Below are positions 33,110-43,286 of a stretch of DNA of 64,000 nt, one piece after another. Where the stretch lies: positions 155,975,915 to 156,039,914 of the forward strand of contig OZ010791.1 in the NCBI GenBank assembly GCA_963932465.1, read 5' to 3'. The notes under the pieces were generated by a model. It was not told the DNA's origin and did no database searches. It saw nothing but the letters and a program-made list of their open reading frames with translations. A program made the translations under genes and the position numbers. The DNA comes from Maratus speciosus (Eukaryota > Arthropoda > Arachnida > Araneae > Salticidae). Within the stretch, counting starts at the first letter, position 1, and each line of letters starts with the position of its first letter.

Positions 33110-33330
33110 ATAAATTTGTTGAATATGAAAATGTTTACTTAAGTATGCACATCATGCGAAAAATATTACGGTCGGAAACGTTTAGGAAAATTACGGGCAG
33201 CAAAGGAAACTTTGTGTTTTGTAAATACTTCTTCAATTCTCGAGATTTCTAAGGTTTCTAAAGGAACTATTATTGGCATCGTGAATAACTCCGAAAAAGT
33301 TTTTATTATATTTTCGTTTGTGGATATAAG
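33110..33330. other. AT-rich stretch, nothing recognised
   Basis: No supported feature. Confidence 0.4.
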
Positions 33331-33464
33331 CAGGGCTGCCACGAGCGACTATTTTTATACTCTATTCGCACCATTATAGAAATTCTGAATTCTAATTCTA
33401 ATAGAACTTCTGAAGTTTATTTTTCTTACACATGTTCTCAAAGTGTTTGTTAAAGATATATATA

Positions 33465-34735
33465 CAGGTGGTTATCAAAATAATGGAAACACCCTAGATT
33501 TTGAAGGAATTCTTTATTAATATGGCGTAGGACCGCCTTTGGCATGTAATACAGCTTGGATTCGCCTGGGAATCGAATCATACAAATTCTGAATAGTGTT
33601 TAGAGGAATATTGTACCATTCTTCATGGAGATATTGTGAAAGTTCCGTGAGAGATGCCGGTGGAGGATATCGATTCCGGATTGAAAACTCTAAAATAGAC
33701 CACAACGGTTCGATTATGTTGAGGTCTGGGGACTGCGCGGGCCAAGGTAGATGTTCCACCTCATCCTCATGTTCATCAAACCATGATTGGACAACTCTGG
33801 CTGCATGAATAGGGGCATTATCATCCTGGAAAATTCCATCTCCTGCAGGAAACAAAATTTGCATCATGGGATGGACCTGGTCAGCTAAAACTTCTCTATA
33901 CTTCTCCCCAGTGATCCTTCCTTTCAGGGTTACGATTGGACCAGCAGAAAACCATGACACGGCTGCCCATACCATGACCGATCCACCTCCATGCTTGACA
34001 GTTGGACGGAGGCTATCAGGATCATACGCTTGTGCAGGTGTTCTCCAGACATGTACCCGTCCTGTTGTGGGGAACAATGTGAAAGATGATTCGTCTGACC
34101 ATATAACAGTCTTCCACTTATCAATCGACCAGGTTTTGTGGTTGTGGCACCACTCTACACGACGTTTGGCATTAGCATCTGTGACAAGTGGCTTGGGAAT
34201 TGCTGTTCTGCCGTAAATGTTCTCTTTATGAAGGTATCTCTGAGCTGTAATTGTTGACACTGGAGAATCCAGATGTTGATTGAGCTCTGCGGTCACTTTG
34301 GCTGCAGTTGTTTTCTTTTTAGACATTACAATCCACTTCAATACCCGTCGGTCTCTTTCACTCAGCTTCTCCTTCCGTCCACTATTTTGCTTTGCTGAGC
34401 TTGTCTTTCCGCGCTGTGTGTATGCTGTCATGACTTTAGACACCGTACCTCTAGAAACGCCTATAAGCTGGGATGTTTCGGTCACCGTTGCTCCAGCTAG
34501 TCGGGCTCCTACAATTTGGCCTCTTTGAAAATCTGTGAGGTCTGAAATTTTACGCTTCTGACAAAAAAAATCAAAACGTAGACAACTCTTCTAGAGCTCT
34601 CTCATACTACCTAATACATGTACTTTTTATATTAAAAAAAATCTGTTAGCTAAGATTATATTTTAATGCTTACGAAGGGAATTCTTAAATGTCCCTTTCA
34701 TTCACAAGTGTTTCCATTATTTTCATAACCACCTG
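33465..34735 (-). mobile_element. Complete Tc1-like transposon, DD36E type
   Basis: The terminal inverted repeats CAGGTGGTTATCAAAATAAT and onward match over 28 positions with one difference (33465-33492 and 34708-34735). TA flanks both sides (33463-33464 and 34736-34737). At 1271 bp with one transposase frame it has the usual Tc1 layout. The frame shows no internal stop, so the insertion is fairly recent. It lies within a hAT-like miniature element. Confidence 0.92.
33517..34560 (-). CDS. Tc1-like transposase (start codon lost)
   Basis: This is a cut-and-paste DDE transposase that would bind the element's inverted repeats and insert at TA. N-terminal DNA-binding part: the reading frame has FQRGQIVGARLAGATVTETS and LIGVSRGTVSKV, a helix-turn-helix, then SGRKEKLSERDRRVL, a GRPR-like basic hinge and second helix-turn-helix. 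Catalytic residues: Asp in VIWSDESSF (codon 34093-34095), Asp in FQDDNAPIH (33820-33822) and Glu in NIIEPLW (33709-33711). There are 36 residues between the last two, hence DD36E and not the DD34E of Tc1 itself. It ends GGPTPY and TAA at 33517-33519. The frame is open from 34590 with no stop, but contains no ATG before the internal Met of SKVMTAY, about 45 codons in. The first V at 34485 is GTG, which is not a likely start in an animal. A T run plus GTCAG lies where the start is expected. I infer a full domain set but probable loss of translation start, or a spliced start. Confidence 0.9.
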   Translation of the reverse strand, partial: QKRKISDLTDFQRGQIVGARLAGATVTETSQLIGVSRGTVSKVMTAYTQRGKTSSAKQNSGRKEKLSERDRRVLKWIVMSKKKTTAAKVTAELNQHLDSPVSTITAQRYLHKENIYGRTAIPKPLVTDANAKRRVEWCHNHKTWSIDKWKTVIWSDESSFTLFPTTGRVHVWRTPAQAYDPDSLRPTVKHGGGSVMVWAAVSWFSAGPIVTLKGRITGEKYREVLADQVHPMMQILFPAGDGIFQDDNAPIHAARVVQSWFDEHEDEVEHLPWPAQSPDLNIIEPLWSILEFSIRNRYPPPASLTELSQYLHEEWYNIPLNTIQNLYDSIPRRIQAVLHAKGGPTPY

Positions 34736-34806
34736 TATATATATATTTTTTTTTTTGAAAAGTGGTGCCAGTTAGAATTAAAAAATAGTCACCTGTTGCA
34801 GTCCTG

Positions 34807-34983
34807 CATAAAGTAAATACACCAACAGTGGGCCATTTAAGGAAATTTATATAATTATTATTAAAGTGTTACTGAATTAAAAAAAAAAAAAATTAAGCCT
34901 AGTCCTAACATTTATGTATCCGATTAAACATTCAAAGTTTCAAAATATATTCATTGGAAAAACGAAAAATAAAAAGGGGTACA
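34807..34983. other. AT-rich stretch, nothing recognised
   Basis: Short interval between the hAT-like element and the giant inverted repeat. Confidence 0.4.
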
Positions 34984-36003
34984 GAGGGGGGGGGGGGTAC
35001 AGAGTTAATGGGTGGGTTAGACAATTCTAAGATTTGGTCCGAGAAAACATAATTTTAACATTTCATTAAGAGAAGTTTAACACGACTTCTACAAGGGACA
35101 AGCTGTTGCTTTCTACGGGGGGTAGGGGGGGTAGGGGGTATTAAAGAAATACAATTTATTCGCGAACGCGAATACAAATCTTTTTCGTCGATGTCTACAA
35201 AGGCTAATATTGAAAAAAATTGAAAATTCGCACGATAATTCTAATTAACATCACTACTTGATATTTGATATTCGCGAAAGGTAATACCAATATTTTCCGT
35301 TGATGTTTAAAAATGCAAATATAGAAAAAATTCCTGAATATTCGCATATGAAAATTCACATTTACACCACTACTTAATTTGGATATTATGTGAATAAGAA
35401 TGCTTTCCGTTGATAATTAGAATACAAATATTGAAAAATGTTGTGAATGTTCACATACGAGAATGCTCGTTTACATAACACCTTGATTTTCGACTTACGC
35501 ATGTATAATATATAAACTTTTGTAAATTTTAAAGAAGTCAGTTATAATAGATACGATCGGAAAGTTTTATTTTTATTATTTTTATTTTGTTTAACGCTAT
35601 TTGAATTTTGTGTTTATTAACATAAAATTATATTATGAATAATAACAATTTTTAGACTTTCTGAATCACTTATCAATTTATAATTTTTTATGTCCTGATC
35701 AGTGGCATTAGTATTTTCAGATATTAACAGAACAAATAAAGAAAAAATAATAATAAGTAAATATCTTTGTTAAGATACGCCTAAAATTAGAAATTAGCAT
35801 AGTTTGTTACCTTTTTTTTTTTTTTTTTTTTTTTTGTTGTTGTTATATTAAGCAATTGATTGAAGTCGAATTTTTTGCAATTTTTGGTTTCATCATGGAA
35901 TTTCCAGATATATTATTCTAAACATTTAACCCAAACAAAATAAATTAAAATAAACATTTCTATAAGATACTGGAATCACGGGAGAAAAGTGCACATAGGA
36001 AAA
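34984..36003 (+). repeat. Left arm of a 6.4-kb inverted repeat
   Basis: From the G run and gtacagagttaatgggtggg to gatactggaatcacggg, this arm mirrors 40198-41410 with few differences. It lacks the 191-bp insertion present in the other arm. It is non-coding and ends close to gtgcacatagg. The arms may be terminal repeats of a large DNA element or the product of inverted duplication. Confidence 0.8.
35185..35510 (+). repeat. Three tandem units of about 107 bp
   Basis: Boxes ttttcgtcgatgtctac (35189), ttttccgttgatgttt (35294) and ctttccgttgataatt (35402) are followed each time by an aatattgaaaaa-type box, a ttcgca or ttcaca box and a acatcactacttgat-type box. The units have diverged, but the right arm of the inverted repeat keeps the same three. 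Confidence 0.65.
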
Positions 36004-36280
36004 AGCATATCGGATAAAAGATCACTGGAAAGTATTGTATTTATTAAGTTGTATACATAACAGAAAATATAATATAAAGTTTGTTTTTTAAGGAATTTAA
36101 TATCTGTTTTAAAAACATAGTAAAGCTTATATTTTTTAACGATATGAAGGCCATCTTTAAAAAATAATTAATTTATTTTTTATACATATATTTGTATACA
36201 TAACAGAAAATAAGAAGTTCGTTTTTTTTAGATTTTGAGGAATTTAATATCTATGTAATTTAAAAAACGTAGTAAAGCTT

Positions 36281-36320
<40 letters not shown>

Positions 36321-37184
36321 GACATGAAGGCGATATTTAATAAATAATTTATTTATTTATTGCTGACTTTGCCCAAATGACACCTGAGAATTCATTAAAA
36401 GAGTAAGGGTATTTGTTTCAGAAATTTTTTTTTCGGGAATTTAAAGGCAAAATTTACTGTTATCTTTATTTAATTTTTTTTAAAAAATCTATAGCTTTCT
36501 TCAAAATTATAATTGAATAAAAAAAACATACTTTAAACTAAATAAACATGGCTATTAAGAAAAAATGTACTCAAACTTTGAACTTTAACGAAAAATCATG
36601 CTTTCAACATATGGAACCCCTTACGTTAAATCCTTAATCCTTCAACAAAGAGAGTGGTTCCTCTTATTATCGACTGACAATCATTCAAAATATTTTGCTT
36701 TCTATTTGATTGTAACAGGCGTTTTGAAGATTGTAGTTTTAAAAGAATGATAGACATGTATTATGTTGCGAAGAGTACATTGGAAATTTGCAACTCACTT
36801 CAATATACATATTTGAAAGTGGTAGAAGACCATAGTTTTGGAGAATGGTTTTTGTTGAATGATATTAATCTGACAGACGAATAACATATAATAAAAGGGT
36901 TGTTTCTTCTGTGAAATTTTTACGTGCCACCCATCGTGTTTTATGAGACATTTTCATGTAAATAATGGGAAATGGTATTGATTTTAGATATTTCACACAA
37001 TTTGAGATAGCGTATAATGAATAACTTTGAACCGGATTATTGGAACAAATACTCAGCTGTATTTATCCTTTGTAAATATTCCCTGGAGTGTCATATGCTA
37101 CATTTCCAGAGACCTCACAATTTAAAGACTGGATTATTTTTTGTTTAACTATTGCAGATTGATGTGTAATAATTTAAGAGGTTG
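36004..37184. other. Loop of the giant inverted repeat, left part
   Basis: 36051-36193 and 36194-36360 are two tandem units of about 143 bp (gtatacataacagaaaat, then gaatttaatatct, then gtaaagctta, then atgaaggc-at-tttaa); the second holds a run of 35 T (36283-36317). The remainder up to 37184 is AT-rich with no gene recognised. Confidence 0.5.
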
Positions 37185-37199
37185 GTTGTGTTTATGACG

Positions 37200-37416
37200 G
37201 CCAATTATCAACACGAGGGATGTGGGCCCAAAAGTTGGGGGCGCCCTCCGTGGGGGGGGGGGTCTTTCCAATAGAACCTAACCCGTACTTACGCATGAAA
37301 ATCCATGGTTCGAAGAAAACCACGAACGATTAGGCCGACGGGCGCGATTGGGTTCGAACCCAGCACCTCCCGTCTACCAGCTTCGAGAGCAGAACCTCTC
37401 GGCCACTGGTGGGTCA
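37200..37416 (-). repeat. tRNA-Ser-like SINE
   Basis: On the minus strand, gtggccgagaggttctgc matches a class II tRNA A box and gggttcgaaccc a perfect B box (37350-37361). The central ctctcgaag resembles a serine CGA anticodon loop, and the long variable region fits tRNA-Ser. A non-tRNA body follows (gaaccatggattttcatgcg, ggttaggttctattgg). The T stem pairs but the acceptor does not continue into a proper tRNA end, so a SINE is preferred to a gene. Confidence 0.65.
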
Positions 37417-37420
37417 ATAA

Positions 37421-37904
37421 TTTAAGAACTTACATTGTTTTAACCTTGTTGTAGATTTAGAAAATGTACAAATGTCATGTTCTTACAATAGAACCCCCCC
37501 CCCCCCCCCCAATGTTTCAACGTTAAGAAAGCTGAAAAGATGTCAAGGCAAAATAAATCATCATTTAAAAAATACTTTTGTTTTGTGCAACCAATAATGC
37601 TTTCGGAACATGATAGAGCAAAGAATCTGTAACTCATTCTAAACTGTATTACTACTAATCGATGTGTTAAATGAATTTTATAAACAATTATTTTAATGGT
37701 ATTTTGAAGAACTGTCGTTACATAAAGGGTTAATACATTATTTAATTGCTAAGTTCCATGTTTTCCATTTCCATGTTCGCTAATGCGATTACAAAATATT
37801 TTTTACTATTACTGGAAATATTTTATGTATGAACATTTCCAGAACTTTTTCTCGATCAGTTTCCAAAGAATTGATCAGAAATATAAATCTTAATTTTCCC
37901 ATGC

Positions 37905-37945
<41 letters not shown>

Positions 37946-38322
37946 CCGCCTACCAAATTAAGTTTAGGTACGTAAAGATAAGTGAACATTAGAATAGATG
38001 ATGGAAGCATTAAAGTGAACGTTTATTTTACAATTAAAAAAAAGCGTGCTTACAACTATAATTTTGCGTGGTTTCGGAGTACAGCTTAAAAGCGGAAATC
38101 AGTGGTGTAAAAAAAAATTCAATTATTTTTATTTTTGCAGCTGAAAATAATTTTCAAACTACTCTTTATAACACATAAAGATATTTTTCTCAATTATTTG
38201 TATTCAACCTCAACTGATTTTGAGAAATGATACTTTTAATGTATAAAAAATAAAAAAAAAATATTGGTAATATTTTGTCAATTAAGATTGCAGCTTGAAT
38301 ATGAGTATTTTTTTTTTTCAAA
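37421..38322. other. AT-rich stretch with C18 and T40 runs
   Basis: A run of C lies at 37493-37510 and a run of 40 T at 37906-37945. The small frames are homopolymer artefacts. No supported gene. Confidence 0.45.
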
Positions 38323-38966
38323 TACCGTATATACTCGAGTATAAGTCGAGCCCCCCCCCCCCCCCCCAATTCTTGAGCAAAATTTTGAAAAAAAGTGAAT
38401 TTCCCTGTATAAGTCGGGCCACATTTCTGGTACTATGTTGAAAAATTATTTGTAATCGAGATAAAAAAAATTATTAAATTTTCCTTAATAATTTTTACTA
38501 ATTAAAAGTTTACTAATGTAAACTTTTTTACGTTTCTAATTAGAATTTTTTAATTCAACGTTTTAAAACTGTATAATTATGTAAAAACGAAGAAGGTTAA
38601 ACTATTTTGAAACCTATTCATATAAATTCAATGATGCTTAAAAAGAAAAAATTCTTTAACAATTTATTCAAGCCTTATTTACGAGGGTAAACAACTTCTT
38701 AAACTGCTAAAATATAGTGCTTCTTTGTATTGTAGGACTTTTACAGAACAATTACAGGGACATTATCATTGAGCTTTTTTTGTCAATCACAGGGAAATGA
38801 CCATTGCCCGGTTTTATCTCTCATGTGGTTACTTAAGACTTTTCTTTTTTTTTTTTTTATTTCCTCGTGTATAAGTCGACCCCCACCCCCACCCCTTTTT
38901 TCAACTCCCAAATTTTTTCTAAAATTCTTCGACTTATACACGAGTATATACGGAGTATATACGGTA
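38323..38966. mobile_element. Miniature element, TACCGTATATACTCGAG termini
   Basis: TACCGTATATACTCGAGTAT with aagtcga at the left is matched by cttatacacgagtatatacg with gagtatatacggta at the right. Extra internal gtataagtcg copies lie near 38408 and 38870. C-rich runs follow the terminal repeats on both sides. It is non-coding. TACCGTATATACTC termini occur in DNA elements of many animals; I do not assign the superfamily. Confidence 0.7.
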
Positions 38967-39074
38967 TATACCATATTACTTACCAATATGGTAAGTAAGA
39001 AAAATTAAACAAGCAAAAATTAAACACTTCTAAAATTGCTTCAGTATTAATTGCCAATGTATTTGTTCAGCTAC

Positions 39075-39766
39075 TTAAGGGGTCTCAGGACTCTTAAAGC
39101 TTCAAAATTTTAATATTTTTAAATGTTAAATTCTTATATTTTCTGAACCTTTTGATATAATTATTTCTTTGAAATTCCCATTAGAACAAAAGTTGTGGCT
39201 TTTAGAATTATTCCCGCCCAATAGCTGAAGCGGCGTTTCCGAAACTTTGAAGTCATTTTTCTCCAAATGACGTTTTTGGGCATAACACACACGATATCTC
39301 AACCTTCTGAATATTTTTTCATGACATATTTAAAACATATATTTCATGTTAGTCTGTATAAACTGAACCTAAAATTACATTTTTATTGTTCAAAAATATT
39401 TTTTTATACGTTTATACTGTTGAAATTTGCATTAGCTAAATGTAGCTTTTTATTAAAAATATAAAAATGCTTTAAATATAAATTTATTTAGGCTCAGAGT
39501 CTAAGTTCAGGGTAATTACTACAGCTTGAAGTATAATTAAACACGAAAAAATTCATTCTATTTCCAAAATTTATTTTGTAATCATGCAAGTAATCTGTTA
39601 TACCAATTTTCTGCTCACAGTTTGGAGTGCCCTATAAATACTAATTCTGCATCTTGCAATTTTTTAAGTATATGAAATGAAAGAACATATTTATATCTTT
39701 TAATCTCATAAAAAAAATTGTGTTTTTAATTTATATACATTTTAAGATATTAAATGTTAAATATGG

Positions 39767-39798
<32 letters not shown>

Positions 39799-39835
39799 CA
39801 TTTCTTCCATTTTTTAGAGTCCTGAGACCCCTTAA
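39075..39835. mobile_element. TTAA miniature element, family D
   Basis: TTAAGGGGTCTCAGGACTCT and the inverse agagtcctgagaccccttaa bound a 761-bp AT-rich segment. It is non-coding and includes a T run at 39771-39798. The TTAA-GGGG start resembles family C at 17811 but the rest of the terminal repeat differs. Confidence 0.8.
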
Positions 39836-40197
39836 CGTAAAAAATTTTGATAAGTTTTTTTTCTGAGAGGACTCATGCTCTCTTTTTACCCTTATTGGCT
39901 ACTGCTGATGTTACCCTAACCAATTAAAAGTACTTTAATGTGACCATTGATCAAGAAAATACGCTCAGCTTTGAAAGAAAAAAGTAACAACATTTCATTT
40001 CTCATAAAATACACCGTGATCTCCACTTGTTTGTTTTACTTTATTGCTTTCTTTTTGAGTTTTAATCAATTTCTGAAATGGATATTCAGATTATTAAGTC
40101 CAACAAAGGCAAAGATAAATTATGCCTGGATGGGTTCATGTATACTGTACATCGAACGAAGGACGTATGTGCGCTTGTGTGTGTTTTCCCATGTGCG
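39836..40197. other. Loop of the giant inverted repeat, right part
   Basis: Short overlapping plus-strand frames (39947-40237, 40078-40287) have no motif. Near 40168-40215 the words tatgtgcgct and gtgtgttttcc repeat two to three times. Confidence 0.4.
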
Positions 40198-41410
40198 CTA
40201 TGTGTGTTTTCCTCCTATGTGCGCTTTTTTCCCGTGATTCCAGTATCTTATAGAAATGTTTATTTTAATTTATTTTGTTTAGTTTAAATATTTAGAATAA
40301 TTTATCTGGAAATTCCATGATGAAACCAAAAATTGCAAAAAATTCGACTTCAATCAATTGCTTAATATAACAACAACAACAACAACAACAAAGTAACAAA
40401 CTATGCTAATTTCTAATTTTAGGCGTATCTTAATAAAGATATTTACTTATTATTATTTTTTCTTTATTTGTTCTGTTGATATCTGAAAATACTAATGCCA
40501 CTGATCAAGACATAAAAAATTATAAATTGATAAGTGATTCAGTGTTGCCAGTAGGCTACTTTTTTTTAATTCAGATTTCTTGATTGCCACCACTTATTTG
40601 GAACGGTTAAATTCCCTTTGTTTTAACCTTAATTAATATGTCATTAAGTAAGACGTACTTTACAATTTCAAAAAAGTGGTGTCAATCAAGAATCTGAATT
40701 AAAAAAATAGTAGCCCATCTGGCAACACTGAAGTGATTCAGAAAGTCTAAAAATTGTTATTATTAATAATATAATTTTATGTTAATAAACAAAAAATTCA
40801 AATAGCGTTAAATAAAATAAAAATAATAAAAATAAAACTTTCCGATCGTATCTATTATAGCTGACTTCTTTAAAATTTACAAAAGTTTATATATTATACA
40901 TGCGTAAGTCGAAAATTAAGTTGTTATGTAAACGAGCGTTCTCGTATGCGAACATTCACAACATTTTTCAATATTTGTACTCTAATTATCAACGGAAAGC
41001 ATTCTTATTCACATAATGTCCAAAATTAAGTATTGGTGTAAATGTGAATTTTCATATGCGAATATTCAGGAATTTTTTCTATATTTGCATTTTTAAACAT
41101 CAACGGAAAATATTGGTATTACCTTTCGCGAATATCGAATATTAAGTAGTGATGTTAATTAGAATTATCGTGCGAATTTTCAAATTTTTTCAATATTACC
41201 ATTTGTAGACATCGACGAAAAATATTTGTATTCGCGTTCGCGAATAAATTGTATTTCTTTAATACCCCTCCCCCCGTAGAAAGCACCAGCTCTTCCCTTG
41301 TAGAAGTCATGTTAAACTTCTCTTAATGAAATTTTAAATTGTGTTTTCTCGGGCCAAATCTTAGAATTGTCTATCCCACCCATTAACTCTGTACCTCCCC
41401 CCCCCCCCCC
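40198..41410 (-). repeat. Right arm of the 6.4-kb inverted repeat
   Basis: The inverse of 34984-36003, including the three 107-bp units. Without its 191-bp hAT-like insertion and the 8-bp duplication it is about the same length as the left arm. It ends in gtacctcccccc, then an (AC)n run. Confidence 0.8.
40540..40730. mobile_element. hAT-like miniature element with perfect 8-bp duplication
   Basis: The ends CAGTGTTGCCAGTAGGCTAC and the inverse tagcccatctggcaacactg enclose 191 bp with aattcagatttcttgatt shoulders. It is flanked by aagtgatt on both sides (40532-40539 and 40731-40738). The other arm carries ctgaatcactta without the element (35661), i.e. the empty site. An 8-bp duplication with CAG ends is diagnostic of hAT-type insertion. 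Confidence 0.9.
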
Positions 41411-41504
41411 ACACACACACACACACTACGCTGTAAAAAACTGACAGTGGAAAAACTGCACTTTAGTTGTTAGCATTTATTTATCGACAAGTTCAATATT
41501 TAAC
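41411..41504. other. Short unassigned stretch
   Basis: An (AC)n run followed by AT-rich DNA. Confidence 0.4.
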
Positions 41505-41640
41505 AATTCCTTGTCACGTATTTTCCGGTCACTTTTTTCCCTTGTCACGTTTTTACCGCTCTCCCTTTTCCCTTGTCACGTTTTTTCCGCTCTCCTTTTT
41601 TTCTGTCACGTTTTTTCCTGTCACCTTTTTTCCTAGATTC
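41505..41640 (+). repeat. Minisatellite, TTGTCACGTTTTTTCC-like
   Basis: Five to six imperfect repeats of about 25-30 bp share ccttgtcacgttttttccg with variants ending gctctcctttt. It is pyrimidine-rich. A 68-codon frame across it is an artefact. Confidence 0.65.
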
Positions 41641-41689
41641 CTACCCTTAAACATTAAAATTTATTATTTTTAAAGAACACTAGATTTCT

Positions 41690-42128
41690 GCGCTTATTAA
41701 AATATAGCTAAATTAAAACATAGTAAAACGTGTGTAAAAACCTGCATATGACGGAAACCAGTTTTAAACTCACTAACGTATTGATCCATGCATAATTAAT
41801 ATACTAATACATAAGAAAAGAATATATAATACATTTACACTCGCTAAGAAGGGAACTTGTCTATAACGCATTTTTTTTTCTTTTCTATACAATTCCATCT
41901 TACTGTATAGCATTTTCCAAATTTTTAACACTTCAAAAAAATAAAAAAAGCAATGTTTTGTTGAAATTCACTCGGGCCGAGATTTTAACTTTTTTCCGGG
42001 CCGGGCTCGTGCAGAACTTTTAAGTTTTTTACCGGCTCGGACCAAATTTTTTTCTACGGGCCGGGCCGAATTTTTTTTCTATGAGTCGGGCCAGGTCCTT
42101 GGAAATTTCGGCCCGTGTAGACCTCTAA
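41690..42128. mobile_element. Copy of the GC-rich AGACCTCTA-ended element
   Basis: It aligns with 7650-8250: acctgcatatgacggaa, aagaagggaacttgtct, and then ccgggccggg-type blocks, ending gtgtagacctcta. The left end is lost. The GC-rich part is at 41967-42118. Confidence 0.55.
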
Positions 42129-42502
42129 GGTCACAATGCTTAGCAAAAAAATAATCCAAACTTCATTAGTTCGGGAAATGTGAATTAAAAAAAAAAAAAT
42201 GAGTGAAAATATTTTTTTATTCCCTTTCAATGCTGTGTTTGCAAATTATAAAACTTTTACCAACGACCAAAACAAAGAAGTTTTATCTCTTTCGTTTGAA
42301 AGGGTGACTGACTCATAAGAGAAGATAGATTTTCTCAATCGTAGGAGACACGTCATTCGAAAACATTAATTTGCCATTCTATGAGATTTTTTTTTTTTTT
42401 GGTTTAATTTTGATTTCGCATTATATACAGTTAAGAGAATTTATTATTGTTTCGGAGTTAAATATGATATTTGATGTTTATGATATTACGAAAAGGTTGG
42501 TA
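42129..42502. other. AT-rich stretch, nothing recognised
   Basis: No supported feature. Confidence 0.4.
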
Positions 42503-42955
42503 CAGTGAAACCTCCCTGTGCGGCCATCTCTATTAGGCGACCACCTCCCTCAACGGCGATTTTTTCATGGAACGAAATTTATTCCCATAGGCTCAATACT
42601 CATTTGACCTCCATTCAGAGACCATCCCAGTTGAACCTCCTCCATGAGAGACCGATTTCTTTGAAGAAAATGAAATAAATTCCGATTTTTCCTGGTCGCT
42701 TGAAGAAGGTTTTATTAAAAAAATAATTCCGGAGAGTGCATTATTCATCAAACTTCTAAACTAAGTTTAGATTTTTTTTTTTTTAATCCCGATAACTTTT
42801 AAGTGTTTAAACCCCTTTGTGCCTTTTTAGGCAATGAATTTAACTCTGATTACAAATTAAGACTGACGGTTAATAAACTCCTCTGCCTTGTTGTGTCGGA
42901 AAACTCTTAAAGAAATAGATAAAGTAATGAAATCGTCATTATTTGTTCCCGTCCA

Positions 42956-42992
<37 letters not shown>

Positions 42993-43286
42993 CATTTATT
43001 TACTGAACTTCGAAAGGACTTGGAAATAAAAATAATAAAATATAAAACTGTAAAATTAAAGCAAAGCTCAATGTGTTCATTTTTTAAACTCTGCAGTAAT
43101 TAACTTATGTACTTAACTTTTATTTTGATACTTAAATTTTTATATTTTTTCCTAGTGTGAAAAATAAATTTAAGTAACATTATTACCATTTGTTACCATT
43201 GTTACATGACCTCCATTAAGAGACCCCTCTCGGAGAGACCAATTTTTATTGGAACAGTACGTGGTCGTTTTAGGGAGGTTTTACTA
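42503..43286. mobile_element. pogo/Tigger-like miniature element
   Basis: CAGTGAAACCTCCCTGTGCG at the left and agggaggttttactata at the right are inverted, with TA at the left flank. Repeated gacctccatt-agaga boxes (42609, 42640, 43208, 43232) are subterminal. The interior is AT-rich with a 34-A run (42957-42990). Non-coding. Confidence 0.7.

Larger units (their letters stand above)
33331..34806. mobile_element. hAT-like miniature element split by a Tc1 insertion
   Basis: cagggctgccacgagcgact at the left and agtcacctgttgcagtcctg at the right are imperfect inverted repeats with TATTTTTA and TAAAAAATA shoulders. Without the Tc1 element they form a unit of about 200 bp like those at 18587 and 40540. 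Flanks gatataag and cataaagt do not give a clean 8-bp duplication. Confidence 0.5.

Noticed and set aside
33596..34528. Plus-strand frames of 70-116 codons
   Set aside because: They are antisense shadows of the Tc1-like transposase.
41467..41673. A 68-codon frame with repeated FFPL words
   Set aside because: Artefact of the pyrimidine-rich minisatellite.
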